Positions 9,475 to 20,310 of a stretch of 64,000 nt of DNA are shown here, one piece after another (within the stretch, counting starts at the first letter, position 1; each line of letters opens with the position of its first letter). Below the pieces are notes generated by a model that was given only the letters and a program-made list of their open reading frames with translations, was not told where the DNA came from and made no database searches. This stretch comes from Paragorgia papillata (Eukaryota > Cnidaria > Anthozoa > Scleralcyonacea > Coralliidae). The position numbers and the translations under genes are program-made. The stretch spans positions 72,001-136,000 of the forward strand of contig JAWNZC010000319.1 in NCBI GenBank assembly GCA_035771165.1, read 5' to 3'.

Positions 9475-10060
9475 AGTGGGACTTGAACACACAACCTCCT
9501 ATCGCCAGTGAGACGCTCTAACCATTGAGCTACTGAGACTCAGATGATTTGAACGTAGATTGAATATGTGTACAACCCACAACCTTCTGATCGCCAGTGA
9601 GATGCTCTAACCATTGAGCTACTGAGACTCAGATGATTTGAATGTAGGTTGAATATGTGTACAACCCACAACCTTCTGATCACCAGTGAGACGCTCTAAC
9701 CATTGAGCTACCGAGACTCAGATGATTTGAACGTAGATTGAATATGTGTGCAACCCACAACCTTCTGATCACCAGTGAGATGCTCCAACCATTGAGCTAC
9801 AGACTCAGATGATTTGAATGTAGGTTGAATATGCGTACAACCCACAACCTTCTGATCACCAGTGAGATGCTCTAACCATTGAGCTACTGGGACTCAGATG
9901 ATTTGAATGTAGGTTGAGTTCGATGTATGACATGTGCAAGTATATGATGATATTAATGTCGTAATGCATGTTGTGAGTTCCGAAGCGGGATTGAAACCCA
10001 CAACCTTCTGATTGTTAGTGAGATGCACTAATCATTGAGCTACTGGAGCTCAGATAATAG
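9475..10060 (-). repeat. Tandem array of tRNA-like units
   Basis: About six to seven units spaced roughly 85-90 bp, read on the minus strand. Each has 'agtagctcaatggttagag' (box A, D arm) and 'cagaaggttgtgggttg' (anticodon 3' arm and T arm), separated by a linker with 'ttcaacctacattcaaatc'. The anticodon loops read CTGGCGA or CTGGTGA. The last unit (about 9975-10055) is diverged. A similar array in the opposite orientation lies at 26690-27190. Confidence 0.8.
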
Positions 10061-10731
10061 CAACAAGCATTGTTGGGATACTAAATCTAATAAGTGAAAT
10101 AAAATAATTCTTCGTGAGAAGAAAGCCACAGAGACAATGGTTTAAATTGGACAATTGATTAGCTAATGACTAAATCAATTTACTGTTTTTAATTTTAGTT
10201 GATATGTGTTGATAAGCTAAATAGCAAGCAGAGCTAGCTCAAGTGTACACTAGCAATTTTTATCAGAACAAATGAAATTAAGGAGAGGCAAATAAGTGTC
10301 TTTATATATTCTTAAATAGAGTTGTCTTCTCGGAATGTCCGTTTGAAAATCTTCAGTTCTAGAACCCGTACTTTGGAACACAGGCCAAACGTCACAAGTT
10401 GGAATTTTAAGAATTCTGAGTATTTTCACATGAATGATTACAGTACGGTTGGTTTGTGTGATAACAATTTCTCTTGCTTGTCCAAATTAGATAAAGGCAA
10501 TAAATCATCACTTTCTCTCATTGGGATAATGGTCCAGTAATCGGTGGAATAGCCTTGGATCCAATTCTTTCCTTCTTAAAAACTACTGTAGATAATTAAC
10601 TCCCCGCTACGCCCATGCATGCAACCTTGGAAAAACATCGACACTAGAACTCGCACTATTGTGCTGCGCTTTTATATTTTTAGTTTCTTATATTGCTTGC
10701 TTGGACACATTCTGTATAGCTGGTAGACAGG
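10061..10731. other. Non-coding, nothing recognised
   Basis: Unique-looking sequence. The 72-codon + strand frame starting at 10322 has no recognisable features. Confidence 0.4.
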
Positions 10732-11875
10732 GCAGAGTTGGTAGACCACAGTAGATGTACCAACAGTCGCTAGACTACAGTTGTTAGACCACAGTAGATG
10801 TACCAACAGTCGCTAGACTACAGTTGTTGTTAGACCATAGTAGATGTACCAACAGTCGCTAGACTACAGTTGTTGGTAGACCACAGTAGATGTACCAACA
10901 GTCGCTAGACTACAGTTGGTAGACCACAGTAGATGTACCAACAGTCGCTAGACTACAGTTGTTGTTAGACCACAGTAGATGTACCAACAGTCACTAGACT
11001 ACAGTTGTTGTTAGACCATAGTAGATGTACCAACAGTCGCTAGACTACAGTTGTTGTTAGACCACAGTAGATGTACCAACAGTCGCTAGACTACAGTTGG
11101 TAGACCACAGTAGATGTACCAACAGTCGCTAGACTACAGTTGTTGTTAGACCACAGTAGATGTACCAACAGTCACTAGACTACAGTTGTTAGACCACAGT
11201 AGATGTACCAACAGTCGCTAGACTACAGTTGGTAGACCACAGTAGATGTACCAACAGTCGCTAGACTACAGTTGTTAGACCACAGTAGATGTACCAACAG
11301 TCGCTAGACTACAGTTGTTAGACCACAGTAGATGTACCACAGTCGCTAGACTACAGTTGTTAGACCACAGTAGATATACCAACAGTCACTAGACTACAGT
11401 TGTTAGACCACAGTAGATGTACCAACAGTCACTAGACTACAGTTGTTAGACCACAGTAGATGTATACCAACAGTCGCTAGACTACAGTTGTTAGACCACA
11501 GTAGATGCACCAACAGTCACTAGACTACAGTTGCTAGACCACAGTAGATGTACCAACAGTCGCTAGACTACAGTTGGAAGACCACAGTAGATGTACCAAC
11601 AGTCGCTAGACTACAGTTGTTAGACCACAGTAGATGTACCAACAGTCGCTAGACTACAGTTGTTAGACCACAGTAGATGTACCAACAGTCGCTAGACTAC
11701 AGTTGTTGTTAGACCATAGTAGATGTACCAACAGTCGCTAGACTACAGTTGTTGGTAGACCACAGTAGATGTACCAACAGTCGCTAGACTACAGTTGTTA
11801 GACCACAGTAGATGTACCAACAGTCGCTAGACTACAGTTGGTAGACCACAGTAGATGTACCAGTCGCTAGACTAC
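10732..11875. repeat. Minisatellite, unit about 43 bp
   Basis: About 26-27 head-to-tail units containing 'gaccacagtagatgtacca', 'acagtcgctagactaca' and 'gttgttag'. Variants carry an extra GTT (46 bp) or short deletions. The unit contains partly self-complementary words (CTACAGTTG, CAACAGT), so single strands could fold. Confidence 0.95.
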
Positions 11876-12084
11876 AGAAATGATCAGAAATTCTCGCTCA
11901 TCACCATGCAAGCATTCAAAGAATTAACGTCAACGTGTTGATTAGTTTCTTGAACGTTTAAAAGAACGAAGACATCACTTTTTGATCCACTATAGCCTTC
12001 CTGCGTCTAGCTAGTGCTAAGCTGGTGCTAATACTTTAAGTTACTTTACTTATTTTCGTTGGCGACATAGGGGGTGTCTAAGGG

Positions 12085-12115
12085 TGTGTGTGTGTGGGGG
12101 GGGGGGGGGGGGGGT
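12085..12115. repeat. GT run and poly-G tract
   Basis: A short TG run followed by about 20 G residues at about 12095-12114. Confidence 0.9.
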
Positions 12116-12344
12116 TAAGCTCCCCGGGATAATTTAAGATTTTAACAAGGGGCTCAGCCTTCCTGTTTCTTCACGTTGACATTCCAAGTTTACAGACATG
12201 AAGTGAGTGTTACCATGGTGACAGATAAATACTGACACCTCATTGGTGCTGACTTGACATATTACCTTATATAGACAGTACATGTATGCTAAGGCACATC
12301 CTGACATGTTATTAATCCAATTTGGTGCGGAGGCTGATTAACCT

Positions 12345-12500
12345 ATATACAAAGGCGGACACCTCTCTAAGGCAGACACCTCTCTAAGGTGGACAGCTAA
12401 TCTTGGCTGCTCATACATTATTTACTATAATAAAACTCTTTCTAAGGCGGACATCAAATTTGGTCCCGAGAGTGTCCGCCTTTAGAGAGAGTTCACTGTA
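12345..12500. mobile_element. Decayed inverted-repeat element, pogo/Tc1-type (tentative)
   Basis: Left-hand 'aaggcggacacctctctaag' repeats are matched in inverse by 'gagagtgtccgcctttagag' on the right, ending 'agttcactgtat'. The layout resembles short pogo-like elements. No coding capacity. Confidence 0.5.
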
Positions 12501-12780
12501 TACACCTATTCAACAGTTAGAGCATCTCACTGTTCACGACGTCGTTTATAAACTGAACATCAATGTATACCTTAATTCAATATGAAAGCCGTCCATAGAT
12601 TAGAGTATCTTATGGGCCACGAGGTCGTCTCTACACTGCACACCTATGTAAACTCGAATAAAGTATGCAAATCCGATCAGTGTAAGCACAAGAGCAACTT
12701 ACTGACCACGAGGCCTTTTTATAGACTGGAAATCATAGTGAAGAAAGAAATGGGAATCAAATGAGGACAGTCACTACTGT
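12500..12780. repeat. Degenerate dispersed repeat ('gttagagcatctcactg' family)
   Basis: Reiterated 'gttagagcatct' + 'ctgttcacgacgtcg' + 'actgtacac' + 'atgcaaatcc' phrases. The same phrases continue at 13790-13930, 14560-14760 and most fully at 15250-16650. Confidence 0.55.
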
Positions 12781-12818
12781 GTACAACACTTTATTTAAAG
12801 GTTAAAAAATTTCAAACC

Positions 12819-12855
12819 GTCCTAGCTTTCGTCGTACTACGACATCATCAGGGAC
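12819..12855 (-). ncRNA. Small hammerhead ribozyme-like motif, family C (best stem II)
   Basis: On the minus strand: GTCC, CTGATGA, T, stem II GTCGT/ACGAC with loop AGT, GAAA, GCTA, GGAC. Stem I is a perfect GTCC/GGAC. The self-complementary AGCT replaces the ACGT of families A and B and is followed by cleavage base A. Every paired element differs in sequence from families A and B while pairing is kept. This is the strongest single ribozyme candidate in the window. Confidence 0.65.
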
Positions 12856-12899
12856 CTGCAATATTTTCTTTACAACATGCTACTGAAGGGCAACTTCAT

Positions 12900-13405
12900 G
12901 CGTTTGATGGAAATTATAGTATTCCTTATATAAAATTCTATGTTCATTCGTATTCTTTCTATAAAATTGTATGTTAAAGAGCTGTGTAGGCAGAGTTTTG
13001 CATAGCGCAAAGTGAAAAGGTGGTAAACTGCTGAGATTTTAAGTTATAATTTCTATGTTTGTTAGTATTCTTTCTGACGTCAATAAGGTTTATCAGGTGT
13101 AAAACCACCGACATGATAAAGGTTTCTTTTGTAATTTTTCATAAATTATTAACGAGTTTTAAAAAAAGACTGGACACCTTACAACTCTGTCTATTCTTGG
13201 AGGAACTTTAACGAAGCAATCTCATTAGCAGCTATTGTATTTGGAGTATGTTTTCCTTCAACATGGCCGCCGTATCTTTGTCTTCTAAATCTCAAGGAAT
13301 TGTTTGCAAACCAGTAATAGTGCAAACAGATAATGTCACTGGCCAAACACGAGGTGGTTTCTACACCTGTGGCGTCTTTTAAAGTATGCAAATCCATTTA
13401 GAGGA
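12900..13405. other. Non-coding, relics only
   Basis: Contains a short family A relic near 12975-13035 ('ggtggtaaactgctgag') and a segment with 'caacatggccgccgtatctt'. The 68-codon minus-strand frame here ends in dispersed-repeat text, so I do not call it a gene. Confidence 0.4.
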
Positions 13406-13409
13406 TTGA

Positions 13410-13776
13410 CGGGTGGCGTGTGCTGTTAGCGCGCTGCCTCTCACCAAAAAGTTAAGCCCGGTTAGACGGGGTTAGTACTTGGATGGGTGACCGCTTGGGA
13501 ATGACCCCATTGTCGAGCTTGGACTCCTGTGAGTAGAGTTGTAGTTGATCTCTCCTGTGCTTCGAGGGTTTTTCGCCGGGTTCTCCGGTTTTCCTCCCTC
13601 CGTAAAATCAACACCTAACATCTTAGCTGTGATCCGTGGTCTGAACTGTGTCGTATGGCGGCTGCTTGGAGCGCCTTTGACATGCCTCGGCACGGCCACG
13701 TTGATCTGCGTCCTTCGCAATTCAGCCACTGGCTGCAAGTAAGGATGATTAGCCCCCCAGTCCTTTATCCTTTATC
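13410..13776 (+). mobile_element. 5S rRNA-derived SINE, copy 1
   Basis: Begins 'gggtggcgtgtgctgttag', then carries a 5S-like block (about 13449-13520) with 'ggttagtacttggatggg' and 'gaccgcttgggaatgac', matching the intermediate element and box C of 5S genes. The body continues with 'gagtagagttgtagttgatc' and ends in the short repeat tcctttatcctttatc. Transcription by Pol III from the 5S-type internal promoter is inferred. Copies 2-4 are at 55.5, 57.5 and 59.0 kb, all on the + strand. Confidence 0.85.
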
Positions 13777-14014
13777 TTACTGGGACATGAAGTGGCTTAT
13801 AGAGAGTGTACACCTAACTAAATACTAACTGTACAGTTCCGTTAGAGCATCTCATTTAGCATGACATGAGGTCGTTTAGTCTGTACACATACTTATATAT
13901 ACTCTAATTAACACTTTACTGGGCAGTGTTGCTATTGGCAACTTATATATTTTAGTCTGTTCGTTTGTTTTTCGGCTGTACGACAGCTAAGTTAAACTCA
14001 GAGAAAAACTCTGA

Positions 14015-14086
14015 GCTCCAGACGGGACTCGAACCCACAACCTTCCGAATGCCAGCCGGACGCTCTCACCATTGAGCCACTGGAAC
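14015..14086 (-). repeat. tRNA-Ala(GGC)-like cloverleaf, SINE head
   Basis: On the minus strand a 72-nt cloverleaf forms: acceptor CTGGAGC/GTTCCAG (imperfect), D arm GCTC/GAGC, anticodon stem TCCGG/TCGGA with loop CTGGCAT (anticodon GGC), T arm GTGGG/CCCGT-type with TTCGAGT. GGC is not a usual eukaryotic tRNA-Ala anticodon. A second copy at 44893-44932 plus 45323-45370 is split by an insertion. Confidence 0.6.
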
Positions 14087-14187
14087 TCAGATGGTAGACT
14101 GAGGTTGTTTTCGGTATTTACACCTGGGAACTAGTCAATCCGTACGTGTGTCACAAGTACTTGTTGGGTCGCATTGTGTCAGTTATA

Positions 14188-14512
14188 CAGTGTGTATAAA
14201 AAAACCCCCGGAACCCTTAGAAAATGAATTAGTATTCTGTTCAAACAACCTATTGTAGTAGTTTGAAAGCCCTATAAACACCTCTGAGCCACGAATGCGT
14301 AAAAACACAGTCTTATACACCTGGGATGTTAAGATAACTTGAAGTGTATGCATGGTGAAAGTATTTAAAAGCTTTTTCTCTTCCTGTTTAACTTATGTGC
14401 TGATTAATATATAACGCAGCGCTTTTAGGGCTTTCAAACTACTATAATAGGTTGTTTTAAAAGAATACTAATTCATTTTCTAAGGGTTCCGTGTGTTTTT
14501 TTATACACACTG
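14188..14512. mobile_element. Tc1/mariner-like MITE with TA target duplication
   Basis: The ends are CAGTGTGTATAAAAAAAC and its complement GTTTTTTTATACACACTG, with TA immediately outside each (14186-14187, 14513-14514). The inverted arms run for about 100 bp, including 'cccttagaaaatgaattag' and 'ctattgtagtagtttgaaa'. The element is 325 bp with no coding capacity. Terminal sequence and TA duplication point to Tc1/mariner. Confidence 0.85.
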
Positions 14513-14752
14513 TATATTTTACTCTGTCTAATACCAGACGATTTTACCCGTCCGTCTGGAAATCTGTCGAATAAAGAGCTAACTTTGCAAATCATTTATT
14601 GTAAGCACTGGGGCATCTTGCTGACCACAAAGCGGCTATAGACGATACACCTGTTTATATAAACTCTATATTTAAGTATGTAAATCCGTTTAGTATTAAG
14701 CACAAGAGCAACTTAAGGCCATGAGCTAGGTCATTTATACACTATACACGTA

Positions 14753-15245
14753 AAGCCCCGCACAGACGACTAAATTTTCCTTGACATGTTTTTCCTTGAC
14801 AGGTTGTATTTGTTCGTGTGTACGACACAAATTGACAAGTTTTTCCTTGACAACGAGCCTTGTTCAAAAGCTGGTCATGCCAGCTTTTGAACAAGGAAAA
14901 TTGTTCGTGTGTATAGTCGTCAAGGAAAACTTGACAAGATCATCTCCGAAGCTTATTACGCGACCATTGGCGTCAAGGAAAACTTGTCCAACCGTACACA
15001 CGAGCAATTATAAATTGTCAAGGAAAACTTGACAAGATCATCTCCGAAGCTTATTACGCGACCATTGGCGTCAAGGAAAACTTATCCAACCGTACACACG
15101 AGCAATTATAAATTGTCAAGGAAAACTTGACAAGATCATCTCCGAAGCTTATTACGCGACCATTGGCGTCAAGGAAAACTTGTCCAACCGTACACACGAG
15201 CAATTATAAATTGTCAAGGAAAACTTGGTCGTTTGTGCGGGGCTT
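14753..15245. mobile_element. Inverted-repeat element carrying a triplicated 94-bp segment
   Basis: Termini AAGCCCCGCACAGACGAC (left) and GTCGTTTGTGCGGGGCTT (right) are inverted repeats. Inside lie three direct copies of about 94 bp (near 14920-15230) with 'gatcatctccgaagcttatt', 'acgcgaccattggcgtcaag' and 'ccgtacacacgagcaatta'. Numerous TCAAGGAAAACTTGAC palindromes recur throughout. Confidence 0.85.
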
Positions 15246-15249
15246 AACT

Positions 15250-16655
15250 CTACTTGAATATGCAAATCCATCTCGTTGACGCACAAGGGCATTTTACTTG
15301 GCCATGAGGTCGGTGGTTATATATAGGTTGCACACAAATTTTCACTCGGCACATGTATAAGTGTATCTAGTGGAAACGTTTCTACATCTTATGTACTATG
15401 AAGCTGTTTAGAGGATTCACTTTTGCCACCTTAACTTGGTATGTAGTTCAACGTTGTTCAACAGTTAGAGCATGTTATACAGGAAGTTATTTATAGACTG
15501 TACAGTTATATACACAAGCTGAACTCATGCAGTATATGTAAATCTATCTAGTGCAAAGATTACATGTATTTCACTGGCCACGATGTTCGACAGTTAGAGC
15601 ATCTTACTGGCAATGAGGTCAGTTTATGTACAAGTTTAACTCAGTATGCAAGTCTATCTAGTGCAAAGATTACATGTATTCCATGCACTGACCATGAAGC
15701 CAGACAATATACCTTAACTAGAGCATTTTACTGGCAATGAGGTCAGTTATAGGGAGCACACTTATATACAAGTTTAACTCAGTATGTATGTCCATTCTGT
15801 GAAAAGATTACATGTATTTCACTGGCCATGCATGAAAGCGGACCATCCAATTTTGCAACCTAAACTCGGTATGTGATTCTACGTTGTTCAACAGTTGGAG
15901 CATCTTACTAGGAATGAGCTCAATATATGTATATCCATCTAGTGTAAGGTTTACAGCGTTTCACTGGCCATTAGGCCAGAACATACACTTTAGCAACCTT
16001 AACTCGGTGTGTGACTCCATGTAATTCAAAAGTTACAGCATCTCACTGACAACGAGGTCAGTTATAGGGTGGTCACATATATACAAGTTTAACTCAGTGT
16101 ATGCAAGTCTATCTAGTGCGAGGATTACATGTATTTCACTGGCCAGACCATGTATTTTTGCAACCTTAATTCAGTATACGATTCCATGTAGTTTAACAGT
16201 TAGAGCATCTTACTGTGAATGAAGTTAAACACTTACAGTATACAAGCTGAACTCGGTAGTATATGCAAATCCATCTAGTGCAAGGATTACATGCATTTCA
16301 CTGGCCATGAGGCTAGAACATGCACATTTGCAACCGTAACTCGGTATGCGATCTCATGTAGTTCAGTAGTTACAGCATCTCGCTAACCCTGACGCCAGTT
16401 ATACCACAAGTCTATCTGGTGCAAAGTTTACAGTATTTTACTAGCCACTTATACAATCTTAACACGGTATTCCACGTTGTTCAACAATTAGAGCACCTTA
16501 CTAACAATGAAGTTACTTAGACTGTACATGCGCATATGGCAACTGCAAGTGAGTGTATGAATACATGTAGTTGGACCATTTTATTAGCCATGGGGCCAGG
16601 TAGATATTGTAAGCATGCTTATGCAGTCTGCAGTAGTCATACAGTACTGAATAAT
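15250..16655. repeat. Long degenerate tandem array, unit roughly 130-160 bp
   Basis: Recurring order of phrases: 'cagttagagcatcttactgg' + 'aatgaggtcagttata' + 'gtttaactcagtatg' + 'ctatctagtgcaaagatta' + 'catgtatttcactggcca'. About nine diverged units. 'gttagagcatct' resembles the D arm of the tRNA-like repeats, so the unit may descend from a tRNA-type SINE. Confidence 0.7.
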
Positions 16656-17250
16656 ATAGCAGTATGTCAAAGGTTACTCAGGTAAAGCTAAGGTGTAAAA
16701 TCACACTATTTACGATGTGGCGAAAGCCAAAAATTCTGCTAATTTGAGGAAGATTATAAAAACTCAAAATGACCCACGTAGAAACTTTTTCTTATTCTGT
16801 ACAACCGTAACCAAAGTATAACAATGGCTTTATCCAGCCTTTATGCAAGGCACTTACATTTCCATGTGATATACGATAATTGACTTATAAAGGGTTTGGT
16901 TTAATATTGTCACCTCCTCTTAGCCCAGACGTGCAGTCGTCAGCAGTCAGTACTCAGCCTAGCAGTATGTCAAAGCTTACCCAGACAAAGCTGAAAAGCC
17001 GAGTTAAAAAATCACACTATAATAATCCAAATTCTCACTATATTGAGGAAGGTTTGGAAAACTTGAAATTATATCTGGAGCAGGGTTTTCATTTGAACTT
17101 TTCACAAACGTAAAGGAAAGCAAGGATGATAACAATGACCAGCCTTTATAACAGGCCACTGCAGTTCATGTATGATCTACTTCTAAAGGGTTTGGCTCAT
17201 TTGCCAATTACCCCTCAGACGATCAGTAGTTAATATGGCAAAGCTTATTA
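16656..17250. repeat. Two diverged copies of a roughly 300-bp segment
   Basis: 'agcagtatgtcaaaggttac' at about 16660 and 'agcagtatgtcaaagcttac' at about 16960 start parallel stretches. Both include a 'aaaatcacactat' phrase, a 'tttgaggaag'-type phrase and 'ataacaatg(gc/ac)' followed by 'cagccttta'. No coding evidence. Confidence 0.6.
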
Positions 17251-17575
17251 CACTTTGAGGCCAGGACAACAAAATCGTTTGGCGTTAGCCAGAATAAAAT
17301 ACTAAAGACTCGTCGTCAGGCTTCAAAGTGTTAAAGAGATAGGTTTTAACACTTCGAGGCTTGGACCTCTCCCTGTGCTGAATAAAATCGTTCTGACGTT
17401 AGCCAGAATAAAATACTAAAGACTCGTCGTCAGGCTTCAAAGTGTTAAAGAGATAGGATTTAACACTTCGAGGCTTGGACCTCTCCCTGTGCTGAATAAA
17501 ATCGTCTGGCGTTAGCCAAAATGAACCTTAAAGACTCGTCGTCAGGCTTCAAAGTGTTAACAAAGAAAATTAGGC
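17250..17575. repeat. Tandem repeat, unit about 115 bp
   Basis: Units contain 'cttggacctctccctgtgc', 'aaaatcgtctggcgttagcc', 'actaaagactcgtcgtcag' and 'cttcaaagtgttaaagaga'. One isolated unit sits at 26157-26270, and an array in reverse orientation at 48865-49312. Confidence 0.85.
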
Positions 17576-18980
17576 TAGATAGCAAAGTAAATATCTCTTT
17601 GAATATCGCTATTTTGAGGAAGGTTAGGAAAAATTAAATTTCGACGAGGAGGAATGTGTGTCTACGCTCGGCGATATACCAATGATCATTCTTATATGAT
17701 AATACTTATATTATAAACTTATAAAAGTGTTTGGCTGTTTACGACCACCCCCTGCTCTTCACAACTGCCATTCTACAGACCCCCCATGCCTTGCCCTTCT
17801 ACGCAATAGCCATATTCCGAATGAGATTTATTCACGCGATGTATAATTTAAATAAACATATAATTTCACACGTGATTCGTTCATTCTCGTCAACATTGCG
17901 TTCATTCAGTGTTGCTTCTTCGGCGGCTTACGTTTGATGTAGAGCAGTGTGGACTCAGCAAACACTTGGATCCACTTGTAGCATTGTGGACGAGGATTAA
18001 GGATATTTGGCTAACCAGCTGTCCTACTCGTATGCGTGCACCAACTCTCTAACTCACTAACAACTAGAGGAGATTTTTTTAAACGCAGCCAAGAGAAGGA
18101 GCTTAGGTCTTCAAGAATTCGTTTCCTGGGCCACTTTTTTCCCCAAACATCGATGAGAGAAAACTTTCAGGTTTGTAAAACTCGAGTTTAAATTATCGCG
18201 TGACTGTCGGTAGAGCGTTTCCTGTCCATGATATTTATATGTTCTTAGTTGCTAATAAGTAATGGGATTCGTATCAACAACGTGTAATTAAATAGAACTT
18301 ATTGTTCTCTTCTGTAGAGTTTTAATGGATAAAAACAAATGATTTGTTAGTCTTTTTTCCCGCCCTATGAGAATTGCGATATTTAGGTTTAATTTAGAAT
18401 GGTTTGGGGATCCTTAAAGACTTATTGAACCGACCAAACACGTAAATATATCATGTATAACCGCATGTTTTTACACGCTCTCTTAGAAGGCGTTTTTCAC
18501 AATATATCACCTTAAATTCCACCCCACCGCTCTCCTGCGACATCACTTGAAATCATTCATCGTGCTTGGCCATAACTTTCGTCTTAGATAGACGCGTAGT
18601 GCTATGCGTGACTTCGCGGACCTTGGCCTCAACCATGTGATGTATTTCCGTAAACATAATTGTGAATTATCAAAACGCTACTTGAGATGTTAATTCTAGA
18701 CGTTCAGTCTTTGAGATCCCGTTTCTTAAAATGCACACCCACTAAGCATGCACACCATTCATGACCGCACTACGGGTGTTCAACGGACACTCTACACAAC
18801 GACGATCTGATTCCAAAACAGGGAATCCTCCAGTTTCAATGAGAACTGCGACTTAATTCCACTAATCACGCGCGCATGCATGCACAAGCTATCACCGTGC
18901 ATGTGGCGGTCGATTCGCGGAATTTTGAGCTCGCCGTAGGTCTTTTTTCTTCGACGAGCGTGCTCGAGAGTATCTGTAAA
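17576..18980. other. Non-coding, nothing recognised
   Basis: About 1.4 kb with no supported gene. The last 450 bp (18530-18980) are less AT-rich and carry more CpG than the surroundings, which leads into the candidate exon at 18982. Confidence 0.4.
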
Positions 18981-18981
18981 C

Positions 18982-19015
18982 ATGTCTAAAGTCTACAGAA
19001 CTGTTTTGGACAACA
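18982..19015 (+). CDS. Candidate short first coding exon, weak
   Basis: ATG with A at -3 opens a frame of eleven codons before a consensus-type donor (GTAAGC at 19016). The region just upstream is relatively GC- and CpG-rich, as a promoter might be. No downstream exon has been found for it, and its phase (1) does not fit the first known TFAP2 exon. It may equally be chance. Confidence 0.15.
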
Positions 19016-19189
19016 GTAAGCCCGATTTGGACAAGGCTCGATGCGTGCCCGAGCCTGCTTGTTTTTGTTTTCTTCTCGTATCTATGACAATATACACCTG
19101 TGTCCGTGCTTGTCGAATATATTTTTTCGCCGCCCAAAAGGTTTTTAATATAGCAGAATTTGCTTCTTTAGGTCATAATATTTAAGATA

Positions 19190-19600
19190 TTTGTCCTCCA
19201 GATCAATTTGTAGTTTCTCGCTATAGTTTAAGTTCAACTTTAGTACCGCGCGTTGCAATTAAGCGTTTGGCAGTCAACTGAAGCGAACATTATCGGTGCA
19301 CAGAAAGTTTGTTATTTCGTATTTTTTACGGGAACTCCCTAGGCCTAGGAGAATTAGGATATAATTTCGAGTGTTGGAAACCCTCGAGGAGGTCGTGCTG
19401 ATATTTTGCCATAAAGTCTATAAACAAGACTACAGTGGAACCCCGCGATCTCGGACCCTCGAGGGAGGTATAGAATAGCGGGGTTTTATTGTATTAATTG
19501 AGAAGATTTACATAGACGAGCTATACGAATATTGTTGTCAAAGCTGTTTTTCAAACTCCGCTAAATTTCTGTTGTGAAATCGAATTCGTTGAACCTTCTA
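19190..19600. other. Non-coding, nothing firm
   Basis: Only a short inverted pair (about 19432-19490: 'agtggaaccccgcgatct' against 'atagcggggttttattgta') is seen, possibly a decayed transposon end. Confidence 0.4.
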
Positions 19601-19620
19601 ATTGCCAGTGAGACGCTCTA

Positions 19621-19850
19621 AGGGGCCGGTTACATGAGCCGGGCTAGTCCGGCTAACCGGGCTGACTCGTGTCACGAAATTCTTTCCTTTGGCCACAAAA
19701 GGAGATTTTAATCAACGTTAGGATTCGTACAGATCTAAACTAAACCAATTCTTCTTTGTACATTTAGTTTATGCGAGTTTCAAAACCACAGTGAGATCCT
19801 AATCAATCGCGTGAGCCCAGTTAACCGGGCTAGCCCGAGTCAAAGCACTG
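19621..19850. mobile_element. Inverted-repeat element inserted in a tRNA-like repeat
   Basis: It starts GGGGCCGGTTACATGAGCC directly after 'gacgctctaa' of a tRNA-like unit. The unit resumes as 'agcactgagctat' beyond it. Internal text 'tgtacatttagtttatgcga' and 'aaaccacagtgagatccta' is shared with copies at 25275-25490 and 32605-32745 (reverse). CCGGGCTAG boxes mark both sides. Confidence 0.65.
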
Positions 19851-19889
19851 AGCTATATTGTGACTTAAATAGCAGACTAATTTAACTTT

Positions 19890-20310
19890 TTGATCATCAT
19901 GGAGTAAGATGCTCTAATCATTGAGCTGCAAGGACTGAGATGGCAGAGCTAAGGTTATACTTATATGTGTACAACTGATAACTTCTGATTGCCAGTAAGA
20001 CGCTCTAAGACTAACCATTTATAGCTACTGTGATTCAGATAGCAAAGCAAAGGTTGAAAATGTGTACAGTAACTTTCTCATCATCAGTGAGACACTCTAT
20101 TGAGCTACTAGGACTGAGATGGCAGAGTAAAGGTTACTTATGTGACAACCGTTAACTTCCGACTACCAGTGAGATGTCCTAAGACTAACCACTTAGCTAG
20201 TGTGACTCAGATAGCAGAGCAAAGGTTCAAAATGTGTATAACAACTTTTTAATGATCAGGGAAGTCAAGATGCTCTAACGATTGAGCTATCAGGATTCAG
20301 AAGGCAGAGC
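19890..20310. repeat. Degenerate tRNA-like tandem repeat
   Basis: About four diverged units with 'gatgctctaatcattgagct', 'ggactgagatggcagag' and 'aactttctgatcatcagtgag'-type phrases, reading as tRNA-like on the minus strand. Confidence 0.55.

Noticed and set aside
9475..10060. Cluster of working tRNA genes
   Set aside because: The units repeat with constant linkers, the acceptor stems do not pair well and anticodon stems carry mismatches. They are tRNA-derived repeats.
10732..11875. CRISPR-like regular direct repeats
   Set aside because: Units abut without unique spacers, the genome is eukaryotic, and there are no cas genes. It is a minisatellite.
13191..13397. 68-codon minus-strand ORF with protein-like composition
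   Set aside because: One end merges into dispersed-repeat text ('aatgtcactggccaaac'), and there are no splice sites or recognisable motif.
13472..13742. ORFs of 65 and 88 codons on opposite strands
   Set aside because: Both lie inside 5S-derived SINE copy 1.
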